Numbered from the stretch's first letter, positions 24,170 through 37,335 are shown. The stretch is 64,000 nt of DNA from Panax quinquefolius (GCA_020205615.1 CM035167.1:33334103-33398102), one strand, 5' to 3'. Notes: a model not told the origin generated them from the sequence alone. Numbers and translations are program-made.

Positions 24170-25823
24170 AAAATGCTTAGAACACCAAAATAGAAAATTT
24201 AATAAAATATTAATATTTATTAAATAATCATACGCACCATTTGAATTCTCATTTCAGCACATTTACCATAGCCCACCAACTCACAAAACTTTCAAAAAAC
24301 ATTTTTCTTAAAAATAATAATAAAAACTTCCAAAAATCAATTATTTCAGAACTTCGGAACTTCAATAATTCATAATAAATAGACTTTTTATCAGAAAAAT
24401 TCAAACCTTATATCTTTTCCATAGGAAATTTCATTCTCTACAACTTTGTAAGTTTAAGTGTTTCCAAATTCCAAACAGAAACTGACTTAAATCCACAAAC
24501 GGGCGATTTTACAGGCTAAAATCAAATTTCAGTCAAGAAATGGGCCCACAGACATGTTTAACATGTTTTAAACAACTTTTGCAGTAAAAATACTCTTCCT
24601 CCTCATATACTCATATATCCCACATTCATTGTAAAAATATCATCATTATTATTTTATAATAATATAATAAAATATTATTTTATCAGAAAAGATAAAATAT
24701 CGATTTTCAATAATTGTCACTTTAAATTTTTTTTCCATCTATATCCACATAAAATGAATATTTTTCTCATCATATAAATCAATAATTAATTATTCACAAA
24801 TAATATTACCGAATCACAATACTGACAACCAGTTAGTTCCCAGGAAAGAATGGGCTTCCCAATAAGGATTTCTCCTTATTGGCGCACAATTAGGTGACCA
24901 AACCTCTCCTTATAAAGAACTTTCTAGACATTGCCAATAATGTTATCTAATAATATTATTCAGATAATATGAATTATTACTTCGATAATGGAAAATACTG
25001 TGTAGTGACAAATATTGAAACAACAGTAATATAAAATATCAACGCAACAATTATTGAATCAATAAAATAAAATACTGAACAATAATTACTGTAACAATTA
25101 TTGAGTAGTGTCTTCTTACGTAAGAATCAATAATTGGTGCAATACCGTGTGCTACTATGCAACAACGCCAGCACATTCGTGTTTTAACCACCCGGATTCC
25201 AACAAGATAATCTGTGAATAACTACTACGCCCGTTATTTACAAACAACTTATACTTGTCGTTTTCTTCATCCAATCGCTTTCCGTTATGGGGCCCACACA
25301 AGGCTGCTCCGTCATTCGAATATTCCCCGACAGTAAAAATATTCCACGACCAAACGAATATTCTCCGATAAAAATAAATATTTTATAACCACTTGCTTAT
25401 TTAAAATATTTGCGCATTTTACCCATAACTAACCACATTAATCAAATCAACCCTTACTATTTCAAAATAATAAATAGAGGAAATTTAATATATTTTATAA
25501 TAAGTTGGGGTCTTACAGCTAGCGTATGTAATTATGTAATAAATAAAAATATATTTACTACATGAATGTTTACAAATATTTTTATTTTAGATTTATTGCA
25601 CATTATAAACTATATTCTTATAATAATTAATTTTATAGTAGAAATGTTTTTATTAATTATTTTCCATGAAAATATGATTTTATATTATTTAAATAATATA
25701 TGAAATGATTATAGAATTATTATAATAATTATTTTAGTATATGAATTTATTTCGTAATAATTAAGTTAATTAATTAACTTAATTAATAATGTTATGTATG
25801 ACAGATAAATCAGATATGGAATC

Positions 25824-26592
25824 CAAACCCTAATTTTAGATTTTGATCAATGAATGAGAATGATAATTTAATATTATTTTATTTTTATGCTACAAATATG
25901 TACTGTATATGTGGACCGATAATGGTTGGTCAATTATGGTGTATTATGACAAACCCTAGTTTTACTGTGTTAAACCCTAATTTGAAATATAATTTAGAGT
26001 TCAAGATTGTTAGGTAATCGTGATAATGTGATCAATGTCTAATATTATAAATATAAACGCTAATTAGCTAAACCCTAATTATTGACTCGAAACCCAAATT
26101 GTGATATTTAAAATCATAACCGATATTTAGGAACCCTAATGATCAAATTGGGAAACCCTAATTTCTTTATTAGGTAACCCTAATTAGTGGTTAAAAAACT
26201 TAATTACTAATTGTAAACCCTAATTGCTAGATTAGCAATGTTAATTATAATTAGTATATAAAACCCTAATGATCATGAGTAATGTAATTAGAAACCCTAA
26301 TTATAAATTGTTAACCCTAATTATAAATTGTTAACCCTAATTAGTAAATTATTAATCCTAATTATCAAATTGGTGCCCTAATTGATAAATTAGTGATCTT
26401 AATTATAATTAGTGAATACCGAAATCTAATTTATAAGTTTATGTAATTAGGAAACTTAAACTAATTTAGTAATCCTAATTTGTGAAACTTTAGAAACTAA
26501 AATTTCCATTTTTAGCCTTTTCAAGAAATCCTTAAATGCTAACACACAAAAACTTAGGGTGAAACCCTAAGGGTCAAACCCTAAGGGTTTGC
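25824..26592 (+). promoter_or_regulatory. Cluster of about 14 telo-box (AACCCTAA) motifs
   Basis: AAACCCTA/AACCCTAA occurs near 25825, 25951, 25972, 26070, 26132, 26153, 26176, 26215, 26261, 26292, 26313, 26333, 26552 and 26576, almost all in one orientation, with further degenerate copies. Spacing is irregular, 20 to over 100 bp, so it is not a telomeric array. The cluster lies upstream of the putative TATA box, in the U3 position. Confidence 0.7.
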
Positions 26593-26783
26593 TAAGTTAC
26601 TATCATGCCATTAAAATTGTATGACAAAAGACCATGATGCCCTTCTTGAATTATTTAGGCTAATATGTATAACTTGCCAAACCTTTAGTGGTTGAACAAC
26701 CCTACACATAGCCATGTGCTACAAATTCTATAATTTAGCTGATTTCTATCTAAGTCCATTGCATTTATGTAAAATATATAAGT

Positions 26784-26792
26784 TATAAAAAG
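26784..26792 (+). promoter_or_regulatory. Putative TATA box of family C LTR
   Basis: gttataaaaagagaga at 26782-26797, followed by a ctctctctacattttctag leader at about 26834. This is the same TATA-then-CT/GA layout as the other LTRs. Confidence 0.45.
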
Positions 26793-27987
26793 AGAGAATA
26801 CTCACTTTATTGTTCAAAACCATCCAATTTATTCTCTCTCTACATTTTCTAGATTGAGAGTAAAAGAGTGTGATATGAAAAGCCAAAAACACTTTTTAGC
26901 TTAACAATATCAGATCAAGGATCAGAATCAAAAGAAATCAAAGCTTAAAGGTACAAACCCTAGAATTTAAAAATTTTATTATTTGATGTTAAATCTTGAT
27001 GTTTGTTGTTTAATGTTGTGTAATAAGATGTTATTTAGTTATCTAAGTTGTTAGATCCCAGATCCATAACATCAAAGTGCTCGAAATTGATGTATTTCAA
27101 AATCTGGAAAAGAAATTTATTTGTGTCTGACAACGAATGTCAGTTGCTCTAGATTCTTGCTGTTTTATTAGCTTAACCATAACATGATTTTTGTTGTTTT
27201 ATGTTTTTTATATGTAGTTTGCTATGAGGTCTTTGATCTAGATCTGGAAGCAGGGTCATATCTAACATATATTGTAAGATAGTCGTGGTCAAAATATGTT
27301 GACTGACCATAACCATGAGAAATCTGGACAGCCCAGAAACTGCCCAGAACGCTCTAAAAACATGTTCTCGCTTGTAGACCTGGCCTGTTTTTGTTGTTTT
27401 GTTTCTATTGTTGTAACAAGGTTGTAGAATGATATATGAAATACAGATGTAGGCCTATAGATAACCTAAATAACCAACAGACTAAAATTAATCGATGGTC
27501 AAAGTAGCCTTCTCGACCAGATCTTAAGTTTTTGGAATTTCCAGAAATGTGATGAACACCATTTCTGACATGGGTTAACCGGGCGCTAGCTTGTGATTCT
27601 GATGTTTATTGTCTGACCTGATGATGGATATTTGTACTCTGTTATATTGTATACAAACCGGAATCACTAGAACACATTAACAAATATCAGAACCCTAATA
27701 TTAATGAGCCTCAAAATGAATACTCAAGGTTGACTGGGTTTCTGGGTAACCCAGAAAACCTAGAAAGCTCTGACAACATCTTTGAACGGCTAGATCTTCA
27801 GATTATATGCTTATATGGCTTAGATAATGCTTGATTCATGTAATATTACATATAAACTACACGATACTTACAAGACCTTGCCCAGAATCAACAAGATAAG
27901 TGAGTTATACTTTCAATGAAAGTAGACATCAGTGGTATGCTATCATCGGTGTTCTTCACCTTTCAAGAACACCAATCATGAGAGAAA

Positions 27988-28012
27988 CTGTCGCTAAAGC
28001 TTTTAGCGACAG
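27988..28012. other. Perfect inverted repeat (hairpin)
   Basis: Arms CTGTCGCTAAA and TTTAGCGACAG separated by GCT, with 11 paired bases. It marks the border to the very AT-rich stretch that follows. A terminator, a dimerisation signal or chance are all possible. Confidence 0.6.
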
Positions 28013-29262
28013 ATTTAATTATTTTTAATTTCTGATATTCCAGAAATTAATTAAAAATAGAAATAAATTCTAAAAAAGTACAAAAATGGTTTTAAAAATT
28101 ATTTTTAATTATGAAAAATAATTTTTAATTATTTGGGATATTTTTCATTATTATTTATAATTATTTGAATATTAATGATATTTAATTTAATTAATTAGTG
28201 TATTAGATAAATTAGAGAAAACTGATTTTAATATTATAAAAATCATTTTATTATGAATAAATTGTTTTAAAATATATTTGATTTATAAATGTAACTTTAA
28301 CATTTTGTGATGAAATTTCATTAATAAATTAATATTAATGATAATTAAGTTATTTAATAAATGCATTAAATAAATTATGGAAAATAGAATTAATGATTTA
28401 AAAATTATAAAAAAAGATTTAAAGGTTATAAAAATATTTTAATTTATAAAATATAACTTTTGATATTTTTCATGAAAATATTAATATTTTAATATTAATG
28501 ATATTAAATTTATTTAATAATTATATTAAATTAATTAATTAAAAATCATTTTAAAATTATAAAAATCATTTTAAATGAAAATAAATAGTAAAAAATATTA
28601 AATAAATTTCATTAATTAATTATTAATTAATTATTATTAATGATATTATTGTTATTTGATAATTGTATTAAATAAATTAGTTTAAAAAAGATTTCAATAT
28701 TATAAAAATCATTTAAAATGAAAATAAAGTGTTTAAAGATATTTGAAGTTATAAAATATAACTTTTAATACTTAAAGGATAATTTCATTAATAATTTAAT
28801 ATTAAGGATATTAATTTAATATTAATGGTATTAAATTTATTTAATTATTATATTAGATAAATAGTTTTAAAATGGTTTTATTACTTTAAAAATCATTTAA
28901 AAAGGATATAAATGAATTAAAATATTTTAAGTTATAATTAATGAATTTTAATATTTTAATAGATAATGCATTAATATTTAAATATTAATGGTAATTATTT
29001 AAAATGATTTGTAATGTTTTAAAAATTATTTAAGGGTAATATTAATACTTTAAAAATATTTTGAGTTATTATAAATAATTTTAATATTTTTGGCAATGGT
29101 TTCATTAATAGTTTAATATTAATTAAATATTAATGATAATTGAATTATTTAATATTTAAATCATTTAATAATGATACCAGTGTTTGAAAATTCATGATAA
29201 ATTATAATAAATGTTTAAAAATTATTATAAGTCATTTAAAAATAATATGACTGATACTTACA
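28013..29262. repeat. 1.2 kb low-complexity AT-rich tract
   Basis: Almost only A and T, with reiterated but irregular attaatgatattaat and aaaatcatttaaaat phrases. No frame or terminal structure. It lies within the family C LTR. Confidence 0.75.
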
Positions 29263-30624
29263 GATATTGAACAACAGGATAAAGTCTAAGACTCGATAAT
29301 TACCCGATAAAGTTGTTTGCATGCAATCAAACACGTTTCAAAATTGATCCCACTTAGATATTTTGGTATCAGATTAATGTTTGTTTGTGATTCAATGACT
29401 GTTGAATATGTGTGACAATGCGATTGATTGTGAGCTGACTGCAATAAGCAGTATTATGTGTTACGATATGTTATTCTAATCAGTAAAATGATCTTATTAC
29501 TAATAGATTTCTATATAAAAGATAAATCTAAGTTACGTATTGTGAGCAGTAGACCATGCAAGTATCCTACCTTTGCATTTCCTTTATGCAATGGACATGA
29601 GTAAGAAGATTTAGAATTATATTATTATTGTACTATATTATTAACCCTATTGTCATATATATTATATCCGATCATTGTTTATCAACATGATATTATATTA
29701 TATAACTCATATATATATATTATGTTTGTTAATTTCGAAATATGGTTATACAAGTGTCCTCACTTGGATAATCATCATAGTTAAACACATTTTGAAATAT
29801 ATATATAAGCCGTCTAAGCTATTTGACCAGCTAGACACAGATTTAGAAATATCGTTGAATATTATAAAACCTCATTGTATCTAAACAAATTGCTTTGGTT
29901 CGGATTCCCGACTAAGTATGAACATCCCGACCAAGGGAAAACTTTTATGCGCCCAAGGCGGACAGAGTGAACGATAATATCATTCTTGCATGTAATATTG
30001 ATCAATACAGGGCCCATGAGATGTACACCCTCGTGCCCGTAAGTTATGACAGCTTGCAGATGAAGTTCTGCTAAACCTTAGTGAAAATTGAAAACAATGT
30101 TCATAGTCTGTCGACTAATACCTATTTATAGTCAATACGTAATTTCAAAAATGTGATATAGAGTTGTTATGTTATTATTATCGGTTTAGTTTACTTCACA
30201 ACTATTGAATCGTTGTAGAAGTGATGTATAAAGAAAACATTTAATTCTTTCAGCTAAATATATTTATAATTGTTATTACTTGTTGGGCACTCAAATGCTC
30301 ATCTTTGCTTAATTTAAATGTTTTCAGCTAAGTGTGAACAACTAGAAGGTTCGGCCAAGAACAAGGGAAAAAGGAAAGCAAACATAATATGTTTAATGGT
30401 ATCTTTTGTAATAGTTAAATTGTATTAAGACAATGATATGTATTATCTATCATGTAAGGAATTATTGTGAAGGTTGCGTACTTGGGATTAGACTCTGATA
30501 TATGTAAATTAAGTTTGATTTTTATATTATTGTTATTATTATTAGTATTATTCCGCTCATAGAGATGGTATCGTGAAGCACCGAGTTCGGGTTTCAAGTA
30601 CCTGAATTTGGGGGCGTCACAACA

Positions 30625-30640
30625 TGGTATCAGAGCTTTA
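30625..30640 (+). other. Primer-binding site (tRNA-iMet) of family C element
   Basis: TGGTATCAGAGCTTTA three bases after the LTR end GGGGGCGTCACA. This is a full match to the usual 12-base plant tRNA-iMet complement. Confidence 0.85.
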
Positions 30641-30901
30641 GGGTTAAAAACCTTAGGTGGGCTAGACCTTAGGCTATAACCTTGGAACAGAGGGAAACAT
30701 TAAAAATATAAATAACTCATATAGAGTTTATAAGGAAAAGAATTGAATAAATTCATCGTTAAATAAAATAAAAGATAACGTATAAAAAACTATTATTTGC
30801 TGTGTGTATATATTCTTTGTTAATCAAGATAGTTAGTGTGTAGATGTTATGTGGGATAAGGATTAGGATACCCTCAGGTCGTAAAGAAAGAGCAGATCAC
30901 C

Positions 30902-31015
30902 ATGACCGAGCCAATATCAAAGTCAATAGCTGAAATAGAGGCTCACATTGAAAGATACCTCAATGAGGTGGTTATTTTGGAAAATATAGTATCGGACCCA
31001 GAAATAATAGTATAA
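30902..31015 (+). pseudogene. Possible gag N-terminal stub of family C element
   Basis: An ATG about 270 bases after the PBS opens a 37-codon frame beginning MTEPISKSIAEIEAHIERYL, ending at TAA. Position and a helical, acidic composition suit a gag start, but no domain is recognisable. It could be a chance frame. Confidence 0.35.
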
Positions 31016-31469
31016 CTGATAGGTAGAGTATAGTTACAGAATATAAGGTCAAGCTCGAGTTTTTAAACTCATATATTTGTGATGAGTTCTTAAACTCATG
31101 ATATGTAGTAAGTTTGACTAACTAGGTACAGTTAAGTGTAAATGGAATATTGAGGATGATGGGAATATATAGAATACGAAGCAAATGATCAATAGTGAAG
31201 GCGTGAGAAATAAGTAGTATTAGTATTACTTGAATATGTATGATTCTATGATGCGTATATGATAGGTATATGGGTATAATGTACTATTTTGGCAGCGATT
31301 CCCGACTTTTGAGTCACAAAGGGATAGTGAATGTTTAAAGCAGTATGTGCTTTTGTATGTCAGGTGATATGAGTATGAATCTATGTGGGATTAATGAAAT
31401 AAGTTGGTATAAAGATAGTAGTTAATTATATGAGCACTAGTTAATGCAGAAAACAAAATTTTCAAAATC
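31016..31469 (+). mobile_element. Truncated interior of family C element
   Basis: No domain recognised. Similarity to family B LTR starts abruptly near 31470 (aatgggtaaagtaggatcc), so most of the family C interior and its 3' LTR are gone. Confidence 0.4.
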
Positions 31470-31652
31470 TAATGGGTAAAGTAGGATCCATGGGCAATCG
31501 ATGGGTTTACTTAGAGAGCAAGACCTTTATGTGATGGCCAAACAAATTATGTAGGGAGCAAGATTACTTAATAAGCAAGTAGTGAATAGTAAGGAGGTTA
31601 ATTAAGGAGGTGGGATGCCTACATGACCTTAATACCCTAACCTTAGCTCTCC

Positions 31653-31660
31653 TATAAATA
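31653..31660 (+). promoter_or_regulatory. TATA box of family B LTR
   Basis: TATAAATA in ctctcctataaatactt, matching the minus-strand copy at 14808-14815. Confidence 0.55.
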
Positions 31661-32066
31661 CTTAGCCTTTTAATTCATTTGAGGTTTGTTAGTTTCATCC
31701 AACATTAAAACAACTTAAGTGTTAGAGAGAATAAGCACTGTAAAGCTTAACTTCCATTGTTAGATTTTCCAAGGAGAAGAAGCACTAGTTCATCAAGGGT
31801 AAGACTCTTGTTTTATATTCTTCTATCTCTACCATGATAGTTTGATAGAGAAGTGAGGATCATGTATGTTAAAAACTCATAAAGATGTTTAATCAATGGA
31901 CTTAAGCCGATTAAGTAAGGAATAAATAACTTAAACTTAAATAAGTTATTAACTTATGAAGAACATGAATGAACTTGTCCTATGAATACCTTAGAAAGTG
32001 ATTGTTTTATAAGATGCACAAATGTTGTATAAATGACTTAATCAATAAATAAGTCAAAAGAAAGGA

Positions 32067-35000
32067 TGTGACGCCCCCAAATCCGGTTATCTTCCAACCC
32101 GATAGATGGTGCTCCAGGATACTACAATCCATACAATCATTCCATTGAGATAACAACACAAAGAGTGTAATTACTATCTCTGTATTACATTTATAATAAA
32201 TTTTTTCCCAGGTTCATAACCGAATACATTCGTTGTTCTTCATAAGTATATTACATACAAATATACTACTCTATTACAGGACAATTAATTGTCCATCTTA
32301 GCCTTGCCTTTATCTCTCATAGAACTCTCATTTCGTTCGGCTTTAGCTGCAAACATATGGTTCAAGCAAGAATGAGCATAACTACCTCAGCAAGTCTTAA
32401 CACAGAATCATATGAATATCACATCAACAATTACATGCTAAATCTCCATATCTAAATAATTTTCTATGAAGCATTATGAAATACTTGATTAATACTTCTC
32501 ATACAACAATTCCCAAGTATATATATAATAGCTTAGGAATAATGAACCGGTCAATAGACCATGAACATACTCTTTTTCGTTTTCATACTTGAAAAGGATA
32601 TCCCAAGACTAAAGTCATCCACCGAGTCTTTTTACTTACGAGCACTTCTAGGTGATCAGCCTATTGTGCTCTATGTTGATCAACACTCTTACGTTAAACG
32701 TATTTACGTTTAACATTTGGCAACCTCGCGTGCCCTTCGAATAATCGATGAAAATACTTTTGTTTGTACATAGACAAACTTACCTTCTCACCTGTACTAA
32801 ATACTTAGCATAGGATAGCGTTAATAGTTCTATATCAACAAACATGTAAACAAATCAATCAACTCTTTAATACTTGTCTAGCCCGAATAAAACAGGCATC
32901 GACTATTTTCTATTTAACATTTATGCATTGTATATCATTTATCACGTAAAAACTTGACTAACACGACGGTCAGACAAGCGTTTAAGAAAGACTTGCCTTT
33001 AAGCGTCTTCGAATTTACAATTCAACTATTCTCAGTCTTTACAGGATCTACATGATACATTCACATAGCACACTGTAATTAGTTATTAAACAAACTAACT
33101 TTACGGTTTTAACCAACTTCTTCCTCTTCTATGGTTTATTTGAATTAACTTCGTTATTAAAGTCGATTCAACTCTTTATACTTCGTTATGTTTCATTAAC
33201 GTTCTTACATCCTTAACTGACATTCGATCATAAATGGTTAATTACCAACATTGAACGTCCTTTTCGGTTCACTCATTACGTATTTGTGTTCTTCATTTAA
33301 TTTCCATTAAACCTTACCCTTTCTTCTTACATTAACATCTTATAAGTGTTTTAAAGTAAGTCTCATTATGTACTTTAAGTACCTTTAACATCTTAATTTA
33401 GGTCAACATTCAAAATGGAACTAAACCTAACTTGGTCAACTTTTTCCCCTTCGCCGGCCATTTGCCGCCGACATCCTTTGTTTTTAGTGGGATCACTGCA
33501 GCGTGAGTTAGCGGTATTACTCGTACGAAGTCTCAGGCATTGCTTACCACCATTTTACACTGGTTTTGGCGCCAAGCGACACGAAGTCTCAGGCACCAAT
33601 ATTAAAATAGATTTTGTTTCCTAACGAAACTCCCGGCTTCCTAATTTGTTCGTTTTAAATCCGAATTGACCCATTCAAATTCCTACAAGTCACAAATTAC
33701 ATCCTTTACGTGTTCGTATAAGAATTTCACATTTTCGAATCCGTTAACTCGGAATTCACCTTTAAGTTCATTTTTAAGAGTTCGTTTAACGTTTTCGTCC
33801 GTTCAATACTCGTTTTCTTCGTTATAAGTCGGATTGCGACAATTCTTTCACCAACGACTCTTAATTACTTTATCTCACGTGTTGACATTGGAAACCGACG
33901 TTTTCAAGTCACGCGACAACTTTTGACCCTTAATCCGAACTTTATACGTTTTTGACGTTTAACGTCTATTTCTGCAAAATCCGCCATAACTTCGTTACTA
34001 ATGTTCTCTAAGCCAAATCACATGGAATACTCCATGGATTTCATATCTGCATCCTAACCAAGCAGTAGACACATTCCTTAGTTATTACAATTCTTGAACG
34101 TTCATTCCAAACTAAGTTCACGTTCAAGACTTTTTATGGTTTAACTCGCGTAAACACTTACGATATCTATTTGGTCATGACCTATCCATGATTTGGTCAT
34201 TAATAGGCATTCTTATATCTTCTCAATAACTACTCTCCACTCATCTACGATTCTTATATGAGAAAGAAATCGAAAAGGATGAAGATTACGATTTATAGGA
34301 ATTTACCTTTGAAGTAGTTAACGTTCTTGATAAACGTCTATTGGTTTGTTTGGAAGTAGAAGAATTATATGATTCTAGCTCTTTCTATCTCTCAATATAG
34401 GTTGAACAAGCTTTTTAAAACAACCAAAAACTCAACCTAAGCCTTGTATTTATAGAGAATACAATGGTGGCAAAATGGTCCAATTTAGCACCTCCTTAGT
34501 TATTTACAACTTTGTCACCAAGCAATATACTTGGTGACCAAGTGACACTTTGCTTGGCAATCAAGTGGCCGACCCACCATGCCCATGGGTCATCCCCATG
34601 GGTTTTACCCATCCCTTGACCCACCGGTTCGATCCACGGTTTACTTTTTGGATTGGGCTTGACATTAATTAACATTGGGCCTTAACTTGGGCTTGCACTC
34701 TTAATTCCTTGGGCTTGTTCATTCAATTGATTGGCTAGACCTAATACAACCAAATGAATTACCCATTAAGTCTTAACTTAACTCTAGAATACTAATCATA
34801 TTCTCTACGTATAATACTCATACAATAATCGTATTATACGACGTATTATTCTTCATACCATACTCGTATTTATACTAGTATAATACTCGTATCTCATACG
34901 TATAATATTAAAACGACTATACGCCTTACATTTCCCTTTCAGAAATTTCTTTCACAAACCCTTAGATTTTAAGTCCGCAGGCGAAAACTTTGTTTGCCAT

Positions 35001-35323
35001 AACGGAAATATTATTGGATATTCCATAATATCGTCATATTCTAACATTACGCATTTCTCAGAATTTCAAACCCTAGCTCCGAACGTCATCAGGTGAATAG
35101 TGTTTTTACGCAAAAAATCTCAGAAAACCTTCGTTCTCGTCTTGATAATTCATAACAATTAATTCTAGCACAAAGCCAGAATACTAACCACATCCACACA
35201 TTCTAGGTCATAGAATGACCTTCAAACATCTTACTCACATAATAACTCAATTAAATTCATTTAATCCACATAATCAAATAAAAATTTAATTCATTGCAAA
35301 TTCGAAATTCTCGGGTGTTAAAA
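32067..35323 (-). mobile_element. Solo LTR nested in a family B LTR (TSD AAGGA)
   Basis: The plus strand starts TGTGACGCCCCCAAATCCGG and ends ctcgggtgttaaa, the last bases being a degraded form of the usual TTACA. The 5-bp repeat AAGGA flanks both sides (32062-32066, 35324-35328). The host sequence gaaaggaaatcttg, intact at about 14410 on the opposite strand, is restored if the insert is ignored. A minus-strand TATA is at 34447-34454. The right end is the reverse complement of the start of 6312-10001, so it is a family B relative inserted in the opposite direction to its host. Confidence 0.85.
34447..34454 (-). promoter_or_regulatory. TATA box of nested solo LTR
   Basis: TATAAATA on the minus strand within a ctctataaatacaaggc context. 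Confidence 0.5.
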
Positions 35324-35885
35324 AGGAAATCTTGTATTATTGAAATTTTAAGTTATGGTCATATGAAGAATAAGTCATAACCTAATTTGAGTATAAGTTA
35401 TTGTAACATATATGTTGAGATGTATAGATAATGAAATGAACCCTTTTGGAATGTTGAACAAGTCACTAATAATGAAGTTTTGCCGGAATTCACACGATTG
35501 GACGATAATCGTCGAATTTGTGAAATTCTCGGAATGGAAGTCATATTTTGTATTTGAACTTGAAAACATTAGTTTTTGATGGAAACAAGTCGTATTTGGC
35601 ATTATAGAGTTGCGGACTTGATAATGGCCGGATTCCGACTTAGAACGAAGAAACGAGCATTGAACGCTCACGAATGTTTATCGTTTTCGTTAAAAATTGA
35701 CTAATAGATGAAATTTTAGCAAAGGAAGTCGAATAGATAAAATTCTTACATGAACACTTAGAGTATGTGATTTCTGAACTGTAGGCTCTTGAACGAGCCA
35801 ATTCGGACTTATAACGAAGAAGTTACGAGTTTGGGAATCTCACAATTCAAAAAGTCTGTCAAAAATTTCTATGGCAGAGTGTCCG

Positions 35886-36078
35886 TGCCGCGGCGTGACT
35901 CCAAGCCAAAAGACCGGCGCCGCAGTGCCAAAACGAGCATCATCCACTGGGGAGTCACGCCGCAACGCGACCCATAACGAAGGGACTCGTGCCGCAGCGC
36001 CGAGTCCGGTTTCTATGCATTAACTTATGACGTCGCAGCGCGACACAGAGAGTTATAACCGGCGCCGCAGCGCTAGAC
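35886..36078 (+). repeat. GC-rich block of repeated GCCGCAGCGCC-like motifs
   Basis: Motifs at 35916-35929, 35957-35969, 35989-36001, 36031-36042 and 36061-36073, 28-45 bp apart, in an otherwise AT-rich LTR. It occupies the same relative place as the block at 8336-8542. Confidence 0.65.
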
Positions 36079-37316
36079 TTGAAACCTAGATAATAAAGAA
36101 TGTTTACATGTTGAGCATGCATAGTAAATGATGAACATCTAACTAAGAATCTTAATATAATATTGTTAAGACATAATTAAGCTTTAAGTATGATCACTTA
36201 GGGTTAAGATAAGATAATTGCATATGAAAGTAAGAACGACGTAACGGAAAGTCGGAACCAATAATAACAAATCTAATACGTAACTAGATTGAGAAGAAAT
36301 GTAAGATTCTTTAGGAACAATGTTTGATTATTCATGACCTAATGTGTTATGTGATGTTATTATTTACTGTAGATACCTTGAAGACCTAAAGTGCCCGTGT
36401 TATAAACTATAGCAGACGCTAAAGGCAAGTACTCTAACCCTTGTTCCAATTCAATCTAGACAAGTCTTTATGATTCATGTAGTCTTCGCATGAGTTAATG
36501 TCTGATGAAGTCAACGCCAATTCCTTTGGCTAGACTTACGATATGTTAGATTCTTTTAATCTTTCAAGTATGTGCAATGATTTACCAAACTAATATTGTT
36601 GTGGTTTTCAAAAGGAGACTGAATATGCTAAATTGTTTTATCATCAAATGATAGGCACGTGAGGTTGCCACAACTTAAACATATACACGGTTAATGAATG
36701 TAGTGTTGATCAACATAGAGTACTATAGGCTGATCACCTAGACGTGCTCGTAAGTTATGCCGGACTTACGGACTTCGTGCCGGGATGTCCTTTTTAAAGT
36801 ACTTATGAAATGTTCACGGTCTTGAACCAGAATTGATGTTTTACTGAATATTGTGTTGTAAAACGTTTGAAGGAAAAGAAGTGCTATTTTGCATTATCGA
36901 TAGTACTTCGTAACTATTGTTCAGTTATTGAAGATATATGATTACTATGTCTCAAGCATGCTATTTTCCTAGAATTATTGTACTTGCTTTGCTAGTTAGG
37001 CTCACTCTTGCTTGAACCATATGAATGTAGCTAAGACCGAACGGACTAACGGATCCGACAAGGATAAAGGGAAGGCTAAGGCGAACCCGTAGATTACTTA
37101 TGTAATAGTATAGGTTTTGTAATGATAATATTTAATATTATGACAAGGAAAAATGTACGGTTATACAAAACCTGGGAAATGTTAATATTATTTTGAATAT
37201 ATAGAACAGATATTCGTTCTTTTGAGGCATTTCAATTGAATGATTGTGTGAACTGTAGCACCGTGTAGCACCATCTATCGGGTTGGAAGATACCGGGATT
37301 TGGGGGCGTCACGGGT

Positions 37317-37335
37317 TGGTATCAAAGACTTAGGT
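37317..37335 (+). other. Primer-binding site (tRNA-iMet), two mismatches
   Basis: TGGTATCAAAGACTTAGG follows the LTR end. Compared with TGGTATCAGAGC it has lost two matches, consistent with decay. Confidence 0.75.

Larger units (their letters stand above)
22914..25517 (-). mobile_element. Family A LTR, minus orientation (5' LTR of composite element)
   Basis: The plus strand runs TGTGACGCCCCCAAAATAGG to gttggggtcttaca, 2.6 kb. The PBS next to 22913 makes it a 5' LTR. Large parts resemble the LTRs of the 42-64 kb array, for example the gtgaggactact and gtgagctcaactag segments. It does not match the element's 3' LTR at 12477-15553, which is family B. A minus-strand TATA lies at 24160-24169. Open frames at 23393-23614, 23638-23886 and 23761-24048 are repeat-rich and not credible genes. 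Confidence 0.8.
25518..30621 (+). mobile_element. Family C LTR, plus orientation (left edge uncertain)
   Basis: The right edge is firm: gaatttgggggcgtcaca at 30621, followed by a tRNA-Met PBS. The left edge is inferred. It is either directly after the family A LTR or at TGTAATTATG near 25527, giving roughly 5.1 kb. Inside are a telo-box-rich upstream part, a TATA box at 26784, a hairpin at 27988-28012 and a 1.2 kb extremely AT-rich stretch. I see no coding domain. The frame at 29675-29884 is low complexity. Confidence 0.6.
31470..37312 (+). mobile_element. Family B LTR, 5'-truncated, plus orientation, with nested solo LTR
   Basis: Sequence collinear with the reverse complement of 12477-15553 runs 31470-32066 and resumes at 35324, interrupted by a solo LTR. 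It ends gggatttgggggcgtcac at 37312, followed by a PBS, so it is the 5' LTR of the element that continues to 42419. The first part of U3 is missing at the left. TATA is at 31653-31660, and the GC-rich block is at 35886-36078. Confidence 0.8.

Noticed and set aside
25824..26592. Interstitial telomere array
   Set aside because: Motifs are separated by 20 to more than 100 bases of unrelated AT-rich sequence, so it is not a TTTAGGG tandem array.
28013..29262. Possible AT-rich origin or matrix-attachment region
   Set aside because: Composition alone cannot support this, and the tract is part of an LTR.
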